From contig NZ_KK073876.1 of the NCBI RefSeq assembly GCF_000585415.1, positions 307,810-371,809 of the forward strand: DNA of 64,000 bases. The letters run 5' to 3'. This stretch comes from Sphingomonas jaspsi DSM 18422. GTDB taxonomy: Bacteria; Pseudomonadota; Alphaproteobacteria; Sphingomonadales; Sphingomonadaceae. The position numbers were made by a program, and so were the translations under genes. Of the stretch, positions 1 through 8,938 are shown piece after piece (positions within the stretch are counted from its first letter, which is position 1; every line of letters starts with the position of its first letter). The notes below the pieces were generated by a model. That model saw only the letters and a list, made by a program, of their open reading frames with translations. It had not been told where the DNA came from and made no database searches.

Positions 1-343
1 CGAGCAGCCCGCCGAGCAGGTTGCCCGGGGACAGCAACCGCGCATCACGGTTTTTCTCGATCACCGAATCGCCGAGACCCTCGATGGTCGCGCTTTGCGG
101 GATGAGGCCCGACGCGACGCCTTCGAAGCGGATGTCGCTTTCCCCAGCCGGAATGCTGACGCGCCGCGTTTCGCTGACCATCGCAAAACCTTCCAGCCAG
201 CCGAGATCCATGGCGCCGGATCCATTGGGATCTCGATAGACCGTGACCGCAACTTTGTCGGCCTGCGGCGAATGGACGACGGTCTGCGCCGTTCCGGCCG
301 ACGCAAGGCCGCCCAGCAAGATCATGGCCGCGCGAAAGCGCAT
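1..343 (-). CDS. DUF4139-family protein, N-terminal part (cut by window edge)
   Basis: Only the first ~114 residues are present; the gene continues past base 1. It opens with a signal peptide (MRFRAAMILLGGLASAGTAQ) and then reads like the N-terminus of DUF4139 proteins: an early VAVTVYR strand, then RRVSIPAGESDIRFEGVASG and a SATIEG strand, matching the spacing in the neighbouring DUF4139 gene. It starts 11 bases after the stop of that gene, with a GAGGG sequence overlapping the stop, so the two are probably co-transcribed paralogs in the cell envelope. The biochemical role of the family is not established. Start chosen from the signal peptide and the spacing. Confidence 0.75.
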   Translation of the reverse strand, partial: MRFRAAMILLGGLASAGTAQTVVHSPQADKVAVTVYRDPNGSGAMDLGWLEGFAMVSETRRVSIPAGESDIRFEGVASGLIPQSATIEGLGDSVIEKNRDARLLSPGNLLGGLL

Positions 344-354
344 CGCCCCAACCC

Positions 355-1758
355 TCAGTAACGCGTGTCGAAGGTGGCGGTGACTTCGGCTTCGCCGTTG
401 GCGGGCACTTCGACTTTCCACAGCGCCTGGTCGGCCGTCAGCCGCTCGCTTTTGCGGCTTTCGTCGGTGATCCGCGTGTCGCCCCACAGGCCATCCTGAA
501 TAAGGTCGACGGTCACCGGCTTGGGCCCGGCGTTGCTCAGCACATATTTCATGCTGGTCTTCCAACGGTCCGAATTCACCCGGGTGCGCTGGACGACGAT
601 CGGCCGGACTTTGACATCGAATGCCTCGCCGGTCTTGAGGCTGAGGCTGCTGCCCATCGGGGTATGGCCGATCTGATGTTCGCCGACGAACTGGGGGTTG
701 CCGCGCGCGTCGCGTTGATAAACGCGCACCGTGCCTGCGGGCAGCGCATCGCCGAGCCCGCCGTCGCGCGCGCTTAAGAAGCGAATCGCGGTCGACGCGC
801 TCTGCGGTTCGTCGGACGACGCCATCCAGCCCACCCGATATTCATAGCCGCGCCGCGCGGGTGCCCCGTGGACGTCGAGGAAGCTGACCTGCTTGGTTTG
901 CTTGTCCGCGATCGTCGTCCGTTCGGGCAGGGGGTAAAGATAAAAACCGCCCAGCCGCTCGCGATTGGCGGTTTCTGTACCGGCCCGGACCATACCGCCC
1001 GGCGGCGGCGGCGGCTGGTAGCGATAGCGGTTGGTGTTGGCATTGACGTCGCCGGCGACCAGCAACGTCTTGGCATTGCTATACGGCGTCCCGCTCTGGT
1101 TGTTCAGCGTGATCCAGCCCTGGACGTCCATCGTGCCCTTGGCCTCGTCGAACAGCGCGACATAGTCCGCCGACCAGCTGAGGCCGCCCGTCAGATAATT
1201 GAGCGTGACCGGCTGTCGTCCGCCCCGTGCCGGGTCGAGCGTAATCGATAAGGTTGGCCGCGCGCGAAGCTGCTCCGGCACCCGGTCGAAAATGACGCGG
1301 GTCGGAAGTCCGTCGTCGCGCAGCACCTCGATCCGTTCGCCGATCTGCATCACGACACCGCCATTGGCCGCGAGGATCTTTGCCCGTTCGCGCACTTCCG
1401 CGCCGGTCGCGGGGTTGACGCGGACGATCGTCACCTGCTCTCCCACCGCTTTCTGCATTAGTGCCGCAGGGGTCAGCAGGTCGAAATCGAAATTCTGCTC
1501 GACAATGCCGATGTCGCCGCTGAGCGTCACCGTCTCCGGTCGGATGCGCGCCGAAACGTCCGGGAATTCCTGCTTCGATCGGCCCGCGGGCAGGGTCAGC
1601 TCGCGGCGGTCCTGAATCAGTGCCAGGTCGTTGTTGTAGATGGTGACGGCAACGTCGCCCTGCGCCGTCCGACCGTTGTCGGGGAGGATCGGCTGGATGT
1701 TGGATTGGGCGGCTAGGCCGCTTGAAGTGAGCAACAGTGCCACGGCCAGCATACGCAT
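355..1758 (-). CDS. DUF4139 domain-containing secreted protein
   Basis: The 467-residue protein has a Sec signal peptide (about residues 1-18). An N-terminal beta-rich region of the mucoidy-inhibitor type is followed by the DUF4139 domain (roughly residue 180 to the end; LNYLTGGLSWSADYVALFD and a NNQSGTPYSNAKTLLVAGDV stretch are characteristic). It is probably periplasmic or outer-membrane associated; no catalytic residues are recognisable. A longer frame reaches base 1791, but ATG at 1758 has a GGGAGG ribosome site nine bases upstream and begins the signal peptide, so it is preferred. A second DUF4139 gene follows 11 bases downstream. The family is known only as a domain of unknown function. 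Confidence 0.8.
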   Translation of the reverse strand: MRMLAVALLLTSSGLAAQSNIQPILPDNGRTAQGDVAVTIYNNDLALIQDRRELTLPAGRSKQEFPDVSARIRPETVTLSGDIGIVEQNFDFDLLTPAALMQKAVGEQVTIVRVNPATGAEVRERAKILAANGGVVMQIGERIEVLRDDGLPTRVIFDRVPEQLRARPTLSITLDPARGGRQPVTLNYLTGGLSWSADYVALFDEAKGTMDVQGWITLNNQSGTPYSNAKTLLVAGDVNANTNRYRYQPPPPPGGMVRAGTETANRERLGGFYLYPLPERTTIADKQTKQVSFLDVHGAPARRGYEYRVGWMASSDEPQSASTAIRFLSARDGGLGDALPAGTVRVYQRDARGNPQFVGEHQIGHTPMGSSLSLKTGEAFDVKVRPIVVQRTRVNSDRWKTSMKYVLSNAGPKPVTVDLIQDGLWGDTRITDESRKSERLTADQALWKVEVPANGEAEVTATFDTRY

Positions 1759-1833
1759 CGGAAAAATCCTCCCACAGGCTGGCTGCAGCATGTAACATTA
1801 TTACGTAAAGTCAACTGCACCGAGGCGCCAACG

Positions 1834-1860
1834 AAAACGGCCCCTCGCCGAGGCGAGAGG
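1834..1860 (-). terminator. Rho-independent terminator of the porin gene
   Basis: On the minus strand a nine-pair stem (CCTCTCGCC / GGCGAGGGG, with one T-G pair) is followed shortly by TTTT. It begins 28 bases after the porin stop codon and lies ahead of the DUF4139 pair, separating the two units. Confidence 0.7.
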
Positions 1861-1887
1861 ACGTCGTTTCCGGCAGAGAACGTCCGG

Positions 1888-3093
1888 TTAGAACTTCAGC
1901 TGGGTCCAGAGTCCAAGCTCGTTATACGTCCCGTCGTCGACGCCGCCGATCACGCCGTTCGAGGTGGCGATGGTGCCGTCGGTCGCCTTGTCGCGCTTGT
2001 AGACCAGTGCCAGGTCGACACCCTTGGTCACCGCATAGCTTGCGCCGACGTTGAAGTAATTTTCGTCCAGCGCGGCATTGGTCTTCTTGTTCGGGTTGAC
2101 CCAGTCGTAGCGCCCGAAAATCGACACCTTGTCGTTGACGGCGAAGGATCCGAACGCGGACCAGCCGGTCGTTTCGTCCTTCTGCGCGGTGGTCACATTG
2201 TTCCAGTTGTTGGCCTTGAAATATTCGACACCGGCGCGGAAACGCTCACCGGTGTAGGCGGCCAGTGCGTTGAAGCGCGTTGCCCGGTGCTGGGTCGCCG
2301 TCTGCGCATTGCTCCGGCCCAGCTTGCCCGAATAGGCACCGACCGCAAAGGTCAGGACATTAATCGGCTTGAACGCGATCCTGCCTTCCAGGTCGATCGA
2401 ATCGGAATTGCGCGCCAGCGTCTTGAACCCGCCGCCGTTGATCGCCGACGCCGCGTACGACAGCTTGCCGCCAAGCGCGCTGCCCGAGAAGTGGACGCCC
2501 CAGTCGGTGCTGGTGCCGTAACGGGTGCGGTCGACGAGCACATTTTCGACATAGCGATAGCCGTAGACGTCCTCGGCGAAGGGGACCCAGGGCAGGTCCG
2601 CGGCGCCGACGCGGAAAATGGCGGCGTCGCTCAGCTTGGCCTGCAGGTAGGCCTTCTTCACGAACACGGTGGTGTCGTTCGACAGGCCCTTGCTGTTGTA
2701 GCGGAAGTCAGTGGTGATGTTGGCCGAAAAGGTCTTGTCGAAACTATGTTCGACCGTGACGTAAAAGCGCTTCACGTCGGTCTGCACGCCATTGTCGGCC
2801 TGATTCACGCCGTCCGATTCATGATCAATGTAGGACAGGTTCATGAACGCCTTCCCGCTGACCTTCGTACCTGCGGCCCATGACGATTTTTCCAGCTGAG
2901 GGGTCTGCTTGACCATGCCGGCCTTGATGGCATCGAGCTGCGCCTGCATTGTCTTGATCTGATCCTGCAGCGCCTGGATCTGCGCTTGCTGGTTATCGTT
3001 CGTCGCAGCGGCCGGGCTGGCGTCCTGCGCCTGCGCCATCGCCGGAATGCCGAGGCTGGCGAGCAGCAACGCTCGCGCCGAAAGTTTCACCAT
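1888..3093 (-). CDS. Porin, OprO/OprP (phosphate-selective) family
   Basis: The 401-residue outer-membrane protein has a signal peptide (1-22, ending AMAQAQ). A short coiled coil follows (about 33-58; QAQIQALQDQIKTMQAQLDA) of the kind used for trimer anchoring. The rest is a 16-strand-type beta barrel ending in ELGLWTQLKF with a terminal phenylalanine, the usual barrel assembly signal. The family forms anion or phosphate channels, but the substrate cannot be read from sequence. The frame extends upstream to 3126, but the ATG at 3093 starts the signal peptide. A possible Pho box lies about 115-130 bases upstream. The gene is followed by its own terminator and so is likely monocistronic. Confidence 0.82.
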   Translation of the reverse strand: MVKLSARALLLASLGIPAMAQAQDASPAAATNDNQQAQIQALQDQIKTMQAQLDAIKAGMVKQTPQLEKSSWAAGTKVSGKAFMNLSYIDHESDGVNQADNGVQTDVKRFYVTVEHSFDKTFSANITTDFRYNSKGLSNDTTVFVKKAYLQAKLSDAAIFRVGAADLPWVPFAEDVYGYRYVENVLVDRTRYGTSTDWGVHFSGSALGGKLSYAASAINGGGFKTLARNSDSIDLEGRIAFKPINVLTFAVGAYSGKLGRSNAQTATQHRATRFNALAAYTGERFRAGVEYFKANNWNNVTTAQKDETTGWSAFGSFAVNDKVSIFGRYDWVNPNKKTNAALDENYFNVGASYAVTKGVDLALVYKRDKATDGTIATSNGVIGGVDDGTYNELGLWTQLKF

Positions 3094-3204
3094 GTCTATC
3101 GCTCCCGCGCTTGATCCCGCCGCCATCGCTGGAAACGGAATTGAAATCAGACGGGAAATGCAGCGCCCCGCCGGCTTGATGGGGCGGCCAAATGCGACGG
3201 TAGT

Positions 3205-3222
3205 GTTACGGCTTCATGACAA
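3205..3222 (-). promoter_or_regulatory. Possible Pho box upstream of the porin
   Basis: The minus strand reads TTGTCAT-GAAG-CCGTAAC, compared with the PhoB direct repeat CTGTCAT-N4-CTGTCAT. The first half matches 6 of 7 bases and the second 4 of 7, with the correct 11-base periodicity. It is supported mainly by its position before a phosphate-type porin. Confidence 0.3.
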
Positions 3223-3232
3223 TGCGCCCAAT

Positions 3233-3258
3233 GCCGGCCCGGAGATGTCCGGACCGGC
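3233..3258. terminator. Strong hairpin after the TonB receptor gene (no T-run)
   Basis: An 11-base-pair inverted repeat, GCCGGCCCGGA-GATG-TCCGGACCGGC (one G-T pair in RNA), has a four-base loop. It lies 50-75 bases past the stop codon of the minus-strand TonB receptor. There is no T-run on either side, so it may be a 3' stabilising hairpin or a factor-dependent end rather than a classical terminator. Confidence 0.4.
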
Positions 3259-3278
3259 AAGGGGAAGCTGGGTGTCTT

Positions 3279-3297
3279 GGCCGCCGCTTCAGCGGCC
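3279..3297. terminator. Second hairpin after the TonB receptor gene (no T-run)
   Basis: GGCCGC-CGCTTCA-GCGGCC, a six- to seven-pair stem, lies 11 bases past the receptor stop codon at 3308. With the larger hairpin at 3233-3258 it forms a pair of structures at the 3' end of that message. Neither carries a T-run. Confidence 0.35.
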
Positions 3298-3307
3298 AGA
3301 CGATGTC

Positions 3308-6007
3308 TTATCCGCGTTCCGGCTGCGGTTCCGGCGCCGGCGGCGGCAGCGGAGGCGGCGGGGGCGGGCAGGCGTCGGTCGCCAGGATCACCGACCCGTC
3401 GGCGCAGGTCTGGGTCGCCGGGGCCGGCGGAGGCGGCGGGGGCGGCGGAGCGGCCAACGCCACCGGCATCGCACGCGAAGGACCGATCTTGAACGATGCC
3501 TCGACGCCGAATGTCCGCGGCGGGTTGAAGTTGCCGTAGTCGCCGAGCACGCCGCCGTAGCTGGCTGCACCCGTGATCGAGTCGATCGTCGGGAACGAAT
3601 TGGCCGCCGAGCGACGATAGATGTGGGTCTCGTTGAGCAGGTTGCGCGACCAGACCGCGACCGTCATCTGGGTATTGCCGCCACCCAGCGGAATGTCAGC
3701 CAAAGCGACCCGGCCGTTCACGATGAAACTGGAGTCCGTCTTCACCGATTCCGACTGGAAGCTGTACTGGCGACCGGCATAGTTGGCATCGAGGTGGAAG
3801 CGCAGGCGACCACCGGCGAGTTCGCCAGGCACTTCATAGTCGATGTAGCCCGAAGCCGCATGCTTCGGCGTGAAAACCGTGAACACCTGGAACAGCGGAT
3901 TGCCCGGAAGGAACGGGTTGGGCGTCGCCGGCACCTTGATGTCGGTGTAGGCATAGGATCCGCCGAGTTCGAGGTTCCAGACCGGACGAATGGTCAAGTC
4001 GGCTTCGATGCCCTTGATCTTCGACGTGCCCGGCGCGTTGGCGGTTTCTTCGTAGTGACGGTTATAGTTCGGGTTCGGCGTCACGCCGTCCGCAAGGAAA
4101 CGGTTGGTGTCGACGAAATCGAAGTCTGTCTGAGTGCCACGACGGTTCATCAGGTACGCGGCCAGGTTCAGGCGGACCTTGTGGTCGAGGAAGTCGGTCT
4201 TGGCGCCGATTTCATAGGCCTTCACCGTTTCCGGACCGAACGCACTGAAGGTCTGCGACCGCGAGTTGGCGCCGCCGGCACGGAAGCCGGTCGAATATTT
4301 GGCATAGAGATGCACGCTGCGCGACGGATCGAGTGCCACGACCAGCAGCGGATCGACGCGGCCCTTGCTGTAGGTGAAGGGGAAATTGACCGCCTTGTTG
4401 TTGAAGATGGTCAGCGCGCCGTCACGCTTGTCGTGGGTGTAGCGAGCACCGACCGTGACATGCAGCATGTCGATCGGCGACCACGTCGCCTGGCCGAAAC
4501 CGGCCCAGCTGGTGGCCTTGGCGTTGCTGTCGCGGGCGACGAACCAGTCTTCACGCTGCCATCCCTGGTTGCTCGAGCTGATCGGCGGAAGGACGTCTGG
4601 GCTGTTGATCGTGTAGCCCGTGCCGTCGGCATTCCACTTGTTGGTGCTGGGCGTCGCTGCCGCTTCGCGAACCTTTTCGGTGAAATAGTAGCCACCAAGG
4701 ACGTAATCGACATTGGCGATGCTGCCAACGAGCTGGAGTTCCTGGCTCCACTGGTGCTGGAACAGCTCGGAGAGGCTGTAACGGCTGAAGTTCGCGTTGG
4801 GAACGAAGGTGGAGCGATGTGCGCCGCCCGAATTGTCCCACTGGTGCGTCGACACCTTGCGCCAGCCGGTGATCGAGCGAATTTCGAGCTCCGGGCTGAG
4901 CTTGTACTTTATCATCCCCGTCACGCCCTGCGTACGGTCGATGCTGGGCTGCTGCGGAACGCCGATTTCAGCGACCTTCTGGCGCTTGCCGCCGGTGACG
5001 TCGACGATCGGCGCGAGCGGACGGACGCAGAAGGTAGCGCCGGTCGGGCAGACCAAAGTCGTGCCGACATAGGTACCGACAGGATAGTTGTTCGGGTTGT
5101 AGTTAATCAGCTGGCTGTAATTCGGCGTGTTTTCGTCATGGACCCGGTCATAGGACAGGTCGACGGTAAGGCCGACGGTCGGGGTCCAGCGCGCCGCAAC
5201 GCGGCCACCGACGGTGTGGTGGTAGTTCCAGCCGACCTGGCCTTCGAGCGGGTTCTTCACCGTTTCGTCCTGATGCTGGACGATGCCGTCGAACTTCAGC
5301 GACAGCGTATCGGCGACCGGAATGGTGACGTGCCCTTCGGCATTATACTGGCCGTAATTGCCGACGCCGACCTTGCCGCGGATGTCGAGTTCGTGGCCCG
5401 GAACCTTGGTGACGATGTTCAGAGCACCGCCTTCGGTGTTACGGCCGAACAGCGTGCCCTGCGGGCCCTTGAGCACTTCGATGCGCTCGATGTCGAGCAG
5501 GGCAGCATTGAGGCCCTGCTGACGCGCCATGTAGATGCCGTCGATGTAGACGCCGACGCCCTGATCACGCGCGGTCTGATTAGCGTCGAACGGCACGATG
5601 CCGCGAATGCCGACGGTCAGCGCCGAGTGACGCGCTTCAAAGGTCGCGACGCGCAAGCTGGGAATGGTGCCGTCGGCGAGGTCGACCAGGCTTTGCGCGT
5701 GACTGTCGGCCAGCTTTTCAGCGCTGGCGACCGCGATCGCGATCGGCGTTTTCTGCAGGTTGGTTTCGCGCTTGGTGGCGGTGACCACGATGTCCTGGAT
5801 GCCCGATTCGGCTTCCGGTGCCGGCGCATCGGTCGCAGGCTGGGCGACGTCGGCCGTCACGGCGGCGTCGGCAGCCGTTTCGGCGGACTGGGCCAGCGCG
5901 GGCGTCGCGGTCGAGCAAAGCAGCATGCCGAGCAGGGCCGCGCTGCGAGCGTTGAAGGTTGCAGTCGATGTGGCCGACGAATCGGTCCGAGCAAAAGTCA
6001 TGAACAT
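3308..6007 (-). CDS. TonB-dependent outer-membrane receptor with proline-rich C-terminal tail
   Basis: The ~899-residue protein has a signal peptide (ending ATPALAQ), then a TonB box (DIVVTATKR) and a plug domain containing GTLFGRNTEGGALNIVTKVP. A 22-strand-type barrel follows to about residue 845 (last strand RTFGVEASFKIG). It should import a ligand across the outer membrane using TonB energy; the ligand is unknown. Unusually, about 50 residues follow the barrel: two polyproline runs flanking a two-cysteine segment (TCADGSVILATDAC), ending PERG instead of an aromatic barrel-end residue. The start at 6007 (MFMTF) is preferred because GGGGA lies six bases upstream; 6022 is the longest alternative. 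Confidence 0.88.
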   Translation of the reverse strand: MFMTFARTDSSATSTATFNARSAALLGMLLCSTATPALAQSAETAADAAVTADVAQPATDAPAPEAESGIQDIVVTATKRETNLQKTPIAIAVASAEKLADSHAQSLVDLADGTIPSLRVATFEARHSALTVGIRGIVPFDANQTARDQGVGVYIDGIYMARQQGLNAALLDIERIEVLKGPQGTLFGRNTEGGALNIVTKVPGHELDIRGKVGVGNYGQYNAEGHVTIPVADTLSLKFDGIVQHQDETVKNPLEGQVGWNYHHTVGGRVAARWTPTVGLTVDLSYDRVHDENTPNYSQLINYNPNNYPVGTYVGTTLVCPTGATFCVRPLAPIVDVTGGKRQKVAEIGVPQQPSIDRTQGVTGMIKYKLSPELEIRSITGWRKVSTHQWDNSGGAHRSTFVPNANFSRYSLSELFQHQWSQELQLVGSIANVDYVLGGYYFTEKVREAAATPSTNKWNADGTGYTINSPDVLPPISSSNQGWQREDWFVARDSNAKATSWAGFGQATWSPIDMLHVTVGARYTHDKRDGALTIFNNKAVNFPFTYSKGRVDPLLVVALDPSRSVHLYAKYSTGFRAGGANSRSQTFSAFGPETVKAYEIGAKTDFLDHKVRLNLAAYLMNRRGTQTDFDFVDTNRFLADGVTPNPNYNRHYEETANAPGTSKIKGIEADLTIRPVWNLELGGSYAYTDIKVPATPNPFLPGNPLFQVFTVFTPKHAASGYIDYEVPGELAGGRLRFHLDANYAGRQYSFQSESVKTDSSFIVNGRVALADIPLGGGNTQMTVAVWSRNLLNETHIYRRSAANSFPTIDSITGAASYGGVLGDYGNFNPPRTFGVEASFKIGPSRAMPVALAAPPPPPPPPAPATQTCADGSVILATDACPPPPPPLPPPAPEPQPERG

Positions 6008-6117
6008 GTTTGATCCCCACATGCGGACAATGGGCCGCTGTTGAGGACGCGACTAGGACGGCCCGGCGAAGCTTTGGTGACGCGGATATTTCGTTTCGAT
6101 GACGATCATCGGCAACG

Positions 6118-6150
6118 AAAAAGGGCGCAGGAACCTTGGTCCCACGCCCT
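6118..6150 (-). terminator. Rho-independent terminator of the DUF4167 gene
   Basis: The minus strand reads AGGGCGTGGGACC-AA-GGTTCCTGCGCCCT followed directly by TTTTT. It starts about 25 bases after the stop codon at 6175. The stem has about 12 pairs with one bulge. Confidence 0.8.
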
Positions 6151-6174
6151 CCTTCTTAATGCATATAGCGACCG

Positions 6175-6765
6175 TTACGCGGCTGCTTCGTCCGCTTCCG
6201 GCTTGGCGCGGCGCACGCGGCGGCGCGGCTTCGGCGCTTCTTCTTCTTCTTCACCGTCGCCATCGTCGCCGGCACCGATCGCCGGCGGCAAGGCCGCCAT
6301 TTCGATCCGCTCGTCTGCGCCTTCCGGTTCGGCATGATGCGCGCCATTGTTGCGCTGGCGCTGCGGCCGGTCGCCACGGTCGCGCCCGCGCGGACGCTGG
6401 CGCACCTCGACCTCGCCGTCGTCGTCGCCGTCCGAATCCGATTCGGCGGTCAGCTCTTCGTCGCCGTCCATGTCGTCGTCATCGTCGTCACGGCGGCGGC
6501 GGCTGGCGTTCTGCTCCTCGAAGCGCGAACGATGCTCTTCCAGCACGCGGAAATAATGATCCGCGAACTGCAGATAATATTCGGTCTGGACGCGGTCGCC
6601 GGCGAGCTGCGCGTCGCGGGCGAGGTTTTTGTATTTCTCGAGCAGCTGGGCAGCGTTGCCCCGCTGCCGGTTGTCACGCGCGTTACCACCGCTGTTACCC
6701 GGCATGCCCTGAGGGCGCTGCCCACCGCGACCACGACGACGGCCGCCTTGACGATTGTTGTTCAA
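6175..6765 (-). CDS. DUF4167 domain-containing basic/acidic protein
   Basis: The 196-residue protein begins NNNRQGGRRRGRGGQRP. The conserved DUF4167 core follows (about 28-75; NAAQLLEKYKNLARDAQLAGDRVQTEYYLQFADHYFRV), typical of alphaproteobacteria. After it come an Asp/Glu-rich tract (DDDDDDMDGDEE) and alternating acidic and Arg-rich segments to the end. No ATG fits; TTG at 6765 has AGGGA eight bases upstream and is the natural family start, whereas the ATG at 7020 would add 85 unrelated residues. The family is linked to RNA-related genes by composition only. It lies downstream of hisS-prfA-prmC but has its own leader of about 265 bases. Confidence 0.78.
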   Translation of the reverse strand: MNNNRQGGRRRGRGGQRPQGMPGNSGGNARDNRQRGNAAQLLEKYKNLARDAQLAGDRVQTEYYLQFADHYFRVLEEHRSRFEEQNASRRRRDDDDDDMDGDEELTAESDSDGDDDGEVEVRQRPRGRDRGDRPQRQRNNGAHHAEPEGADERIEMAALPPAIGAGDDGDGEEEEEAPKPRRRVRRAKPEADEAAA

Positions 6766-6992
6766 ATGAAAAATCCCTGTCGCACCGGTGCGCGCCTTGG
6801 CTACGCACCCAACTTCGTCCCTTCCCAACCGGAAGATGTGGTCCCGTCGCGGCGGACCGGCCCGCGCCGCCTTATCGGCGCTGGTCGACCCACCCTCTGC
6901 CGTCATGCCCTGGTCGGGCGTAAACGGCGATGTCGTCGGGGGTCGGTGGCGGGGGCGCGATGTGATGAAAGCGGCCCCGTCCCTGCCCCCTG

Positions 6993-7020
6993 ATGTAGAG
7001 GGCAAGCGACGAAATTCCAA
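6993..7020 (-). promoter_or_regulatory. Candidate sigma-70-type promoter for the DUF4167 gene
   Basis: TTGGAA, a 17-base spacer and TACATC on the minus strand lie in the 266-base gap after prmC. This would give a 5' leader of roughly 220 bases. The match is weak. I see no other feature in the gap 6766-7031. Confidence 0.3.
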
Positions 7021-7031
7021 GACTTTTCGTA

Positions 7032-7856
7032 TCAGCCCCGAATTAAGAGGGCACGGGGGCGTCCGGCAAGGTCCAACGCCAGCGTCGGCGCCAGCCCTTG
7101 TTGCCGGAACAACACAGCGGCGCTGTCGCCCTGATCAAATCCGATCTCGATCGCCGCCAATCCGCCCGGCGCGAGCAGGCGGCCGACCTCCGGCGCGAGG
7201 CGACGATAGTCGTCGAGGCCGTCGGCACCCGCGAACAGCGCCTCGTGGGGCTCAAAGTCGGCAACGCCCGGGCCGGTCTCCGCTGCCGCCGCGACGTAGG
7301 GCGGATTGCAGAGGATCAAGTCGAAGCGCTCGTCGACGCCGCTGGCCCAGTCGCCGATACGCAGGTCGGCCCGTTCGGCCATGCCCAGCCGCCCGGCATT
7401 GCGCCGGGCATAGGACAGGGCATCGGCCGACGCGTCGATACCGAGGCCGGTTGCGGTCGGCCATTCGTCGAGCGCCGCGAGCAACAGGGTGCCGGGCCCG
7501 GTGCCAAGGTCAAGTATCCTTGCCGGCCCGAACGAGCCTGCAAAATGTTCGACTGCCGCGGCGATGAGCGTCTCACTGTCCGGACGCGGAATCAGCGCGC
7601 CCGGCCCAACTTCGAGATCGACCGTCCAGAACGCCCGCTGGCCGGTGATATATGCGACCGGTTCTCCCGCAGCGCGGCGCTCTACGAAGCCGTCGAACTG
7701 CGCGGGCGCCTCGCCACGCGGTGTATCGAGAAGCAGGCGGTCGCGGCCGATTCCCAGCGCTGCCGACATCAACAATTCAGCGTCCAGCCGCGGCGTGTCG
7801 CTATGATCGGACAAGATTTCGGTCGCCCGATTGAGCGCCCGCGGAATGGAGGTCAC
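7032..7856 (-). CDS. prmC: Peptide chain release factor N5-glutamine methyltransferase
   Basis: The 274-residue class I SAM methyltransferase modifies the glutamine of the GGQ motif in RF1/RF2. An N-terminal helical release-factor-binding domain (1-90) leads into the SAM site DLGTGPG (116-122) and the catalytic NPPY motif (184-187) that holds the target glutamine. Its ATG overlaps the prfA stop (ATGA), so the enzyme is made directly after its substrate RF1. It is the third gene of hisS-prfA-prmC. Length and motifs are normal for the family. Confidence 0.95.
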   Translation of the reverse strand: MTSIPRALNRATEILSDHSDTPRLDAELLMSAALGIGRDRLLLDTPRGEAPAQFDGFVERRAAGEPVAYITGQRAFWTVDLEVGPGALIPRPDSETLIAAAVEHFAGSFGPARILDLGTGPGTLLLAALDEWPTATGLGIDASADALSYARRNAGRLGMAERADLRIGDWASGVDERFDLILCNPPYVAAAAETGPGVADFEPHEALFAGADGLDDYRRLAPEVGRLLAPGGLAAIEIGFDQGDSAAVLFRQQGLAPTLALDLAGRPRALLIRG

Positions 7857-8938
7857 GCGTCGTCCAGGCCCGCTAGACGTTCGGCCTCATCCTCGGCGAT
7901 CAGCGCCTCGACCAACTCGTTCAGGCCCGGCCCTTCAAGAATAGCGTCGAGCTTGTGCAGCGTGAGGTTGATGCGGTGGTCGGTGACCCGTCCCTGCGGA
8001 AAATTATAGGTGCGAATCCGCTCCGACCGGTCGCCAGAGCCGACCATCGATTTGCGGGCACCGGCCCGTTCAGAGGCGAGGCGCTCGCGCTCCAGTTCGA
8101 ACAGGCGGGTGCGCAGCACCTTCAGCGCCTTGGCCTTATTCTTGTGCTGCGACTTTTCGTCCTGCTGGATGACAACGAGGCCAGTTGGCAGGTGGGTGAT
8201 GCGTACCGCGCTGTCGGTGGTGTTGACCGACTGCCCGCCGGGACCCGACGAGCGATAGACGTCGATGCGCAGGTCCTTGTCGTCGATCTGGACGTCCACT
8301 TCCTCCGCTTCGGGCAGCACTGCCACGGTCGCGGCGGAGGTGTGGATGCGTCCGCCGCTTTCCGTGGCGGGGACGCGCTGCACGCGGTGAACGCCACTTT
8401 CGAACTTCAACCGCGCGAACACGCCATTGCCGGCGATCGACGCGACCGCTTCCTTGTAGCCGCCGACGTCCGACGACGAGGCGCTGATCAATTCGAACTT
8501 CCAGCCCTGCTCTTCGGCGTAACGCTGGTACATGCGCAGCAGGTCGCCGGCGAACAATGCGGCTTCATCACCCCCTGTCCCCGCGCGCACTTCGAGCATC
8601 GCGGCGCGCTCGTCGGCGGCGTCCTTGGGCAACAGCTGGATCGCCAGCGCCCGTTCGGCCTCGGGCAGCTTTTCGCGAATTTCGTCGGCCTCGACGACCG
8701 CCATTTCCTTAAGCTCCGCCTCCGCCGACGAATCATTGGCGAGGCCGGTCAGCACCTCCAGCTCGGCACGCAACCGGCGCACCTCGCGCGCGGCGGCGGC
8801 GACGGGTTCGATCTGGGCATATTCCTTGGACAGGCGCACGAAATCGTCCGGCGCCAGGTCCGGCCGCGCCATCGCTTGCGCAAGGTCGCTCTTTTTCGTT
8901 TCGATCGAAACGATGCGGTCGAGGCTGATGGTCTTCAT
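7853..8938 (-). CDS. prfA: Peptide chain release factor 1
   Basis: The 361-residue RF1 terminates translation at UAA and UAG. The PAT tripeptide that reads the stop codon is at 190-192 ([15 protein letters not shown]) and marks RF1 rather than RF2. The GGQ peptidyl-transfer motif is at 234-236 ([14 protein letters not shown]). Its ATG overlaps the hisS stop (TGATG) and its stop overlaps the prmC start, so expression is probably translationally coupled. Confidence 0.97.
   Translation of the reverse strand: MKTISLDRIVSIETKKSDLAQAMARPDLAPDDFVRLSKEYAQIEPVAAAAREVRRLRAELEVLTGLANDSSAEAELKEMAVVEADEIREKLPEAERALAIQLLPKDAADERAAMLEVRAGTGGDEAALFAGDLLRMYQRYAEEQGWKFELISASSSDVGGYKEAVASIAGNGVFARLKFESGVHRVQRVPATESGGRIHTSAATVAVLPEAEEVDVQIDDKDLRIDVYRSSGPGGQSVNTTDSAVRITHLPTGLVVIQQDEKSQHKNKAKALKVLRTRLFELERERLASERAGARKSMVGSGDRSERIRTYNFPQGRVTDHRINLTLHKLDAILEGPGLNELVEALIAEDEAERLAGLDDA

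Noticed and set aside
3047..6013. A 988-codon open frame on the plus strand
   Set aside because: It is antisense to the TonB receptor gene. Its product is Arg/Val/Asp-rich with no recognisable domain, as expected for shadow frames in GC-rich DNA.
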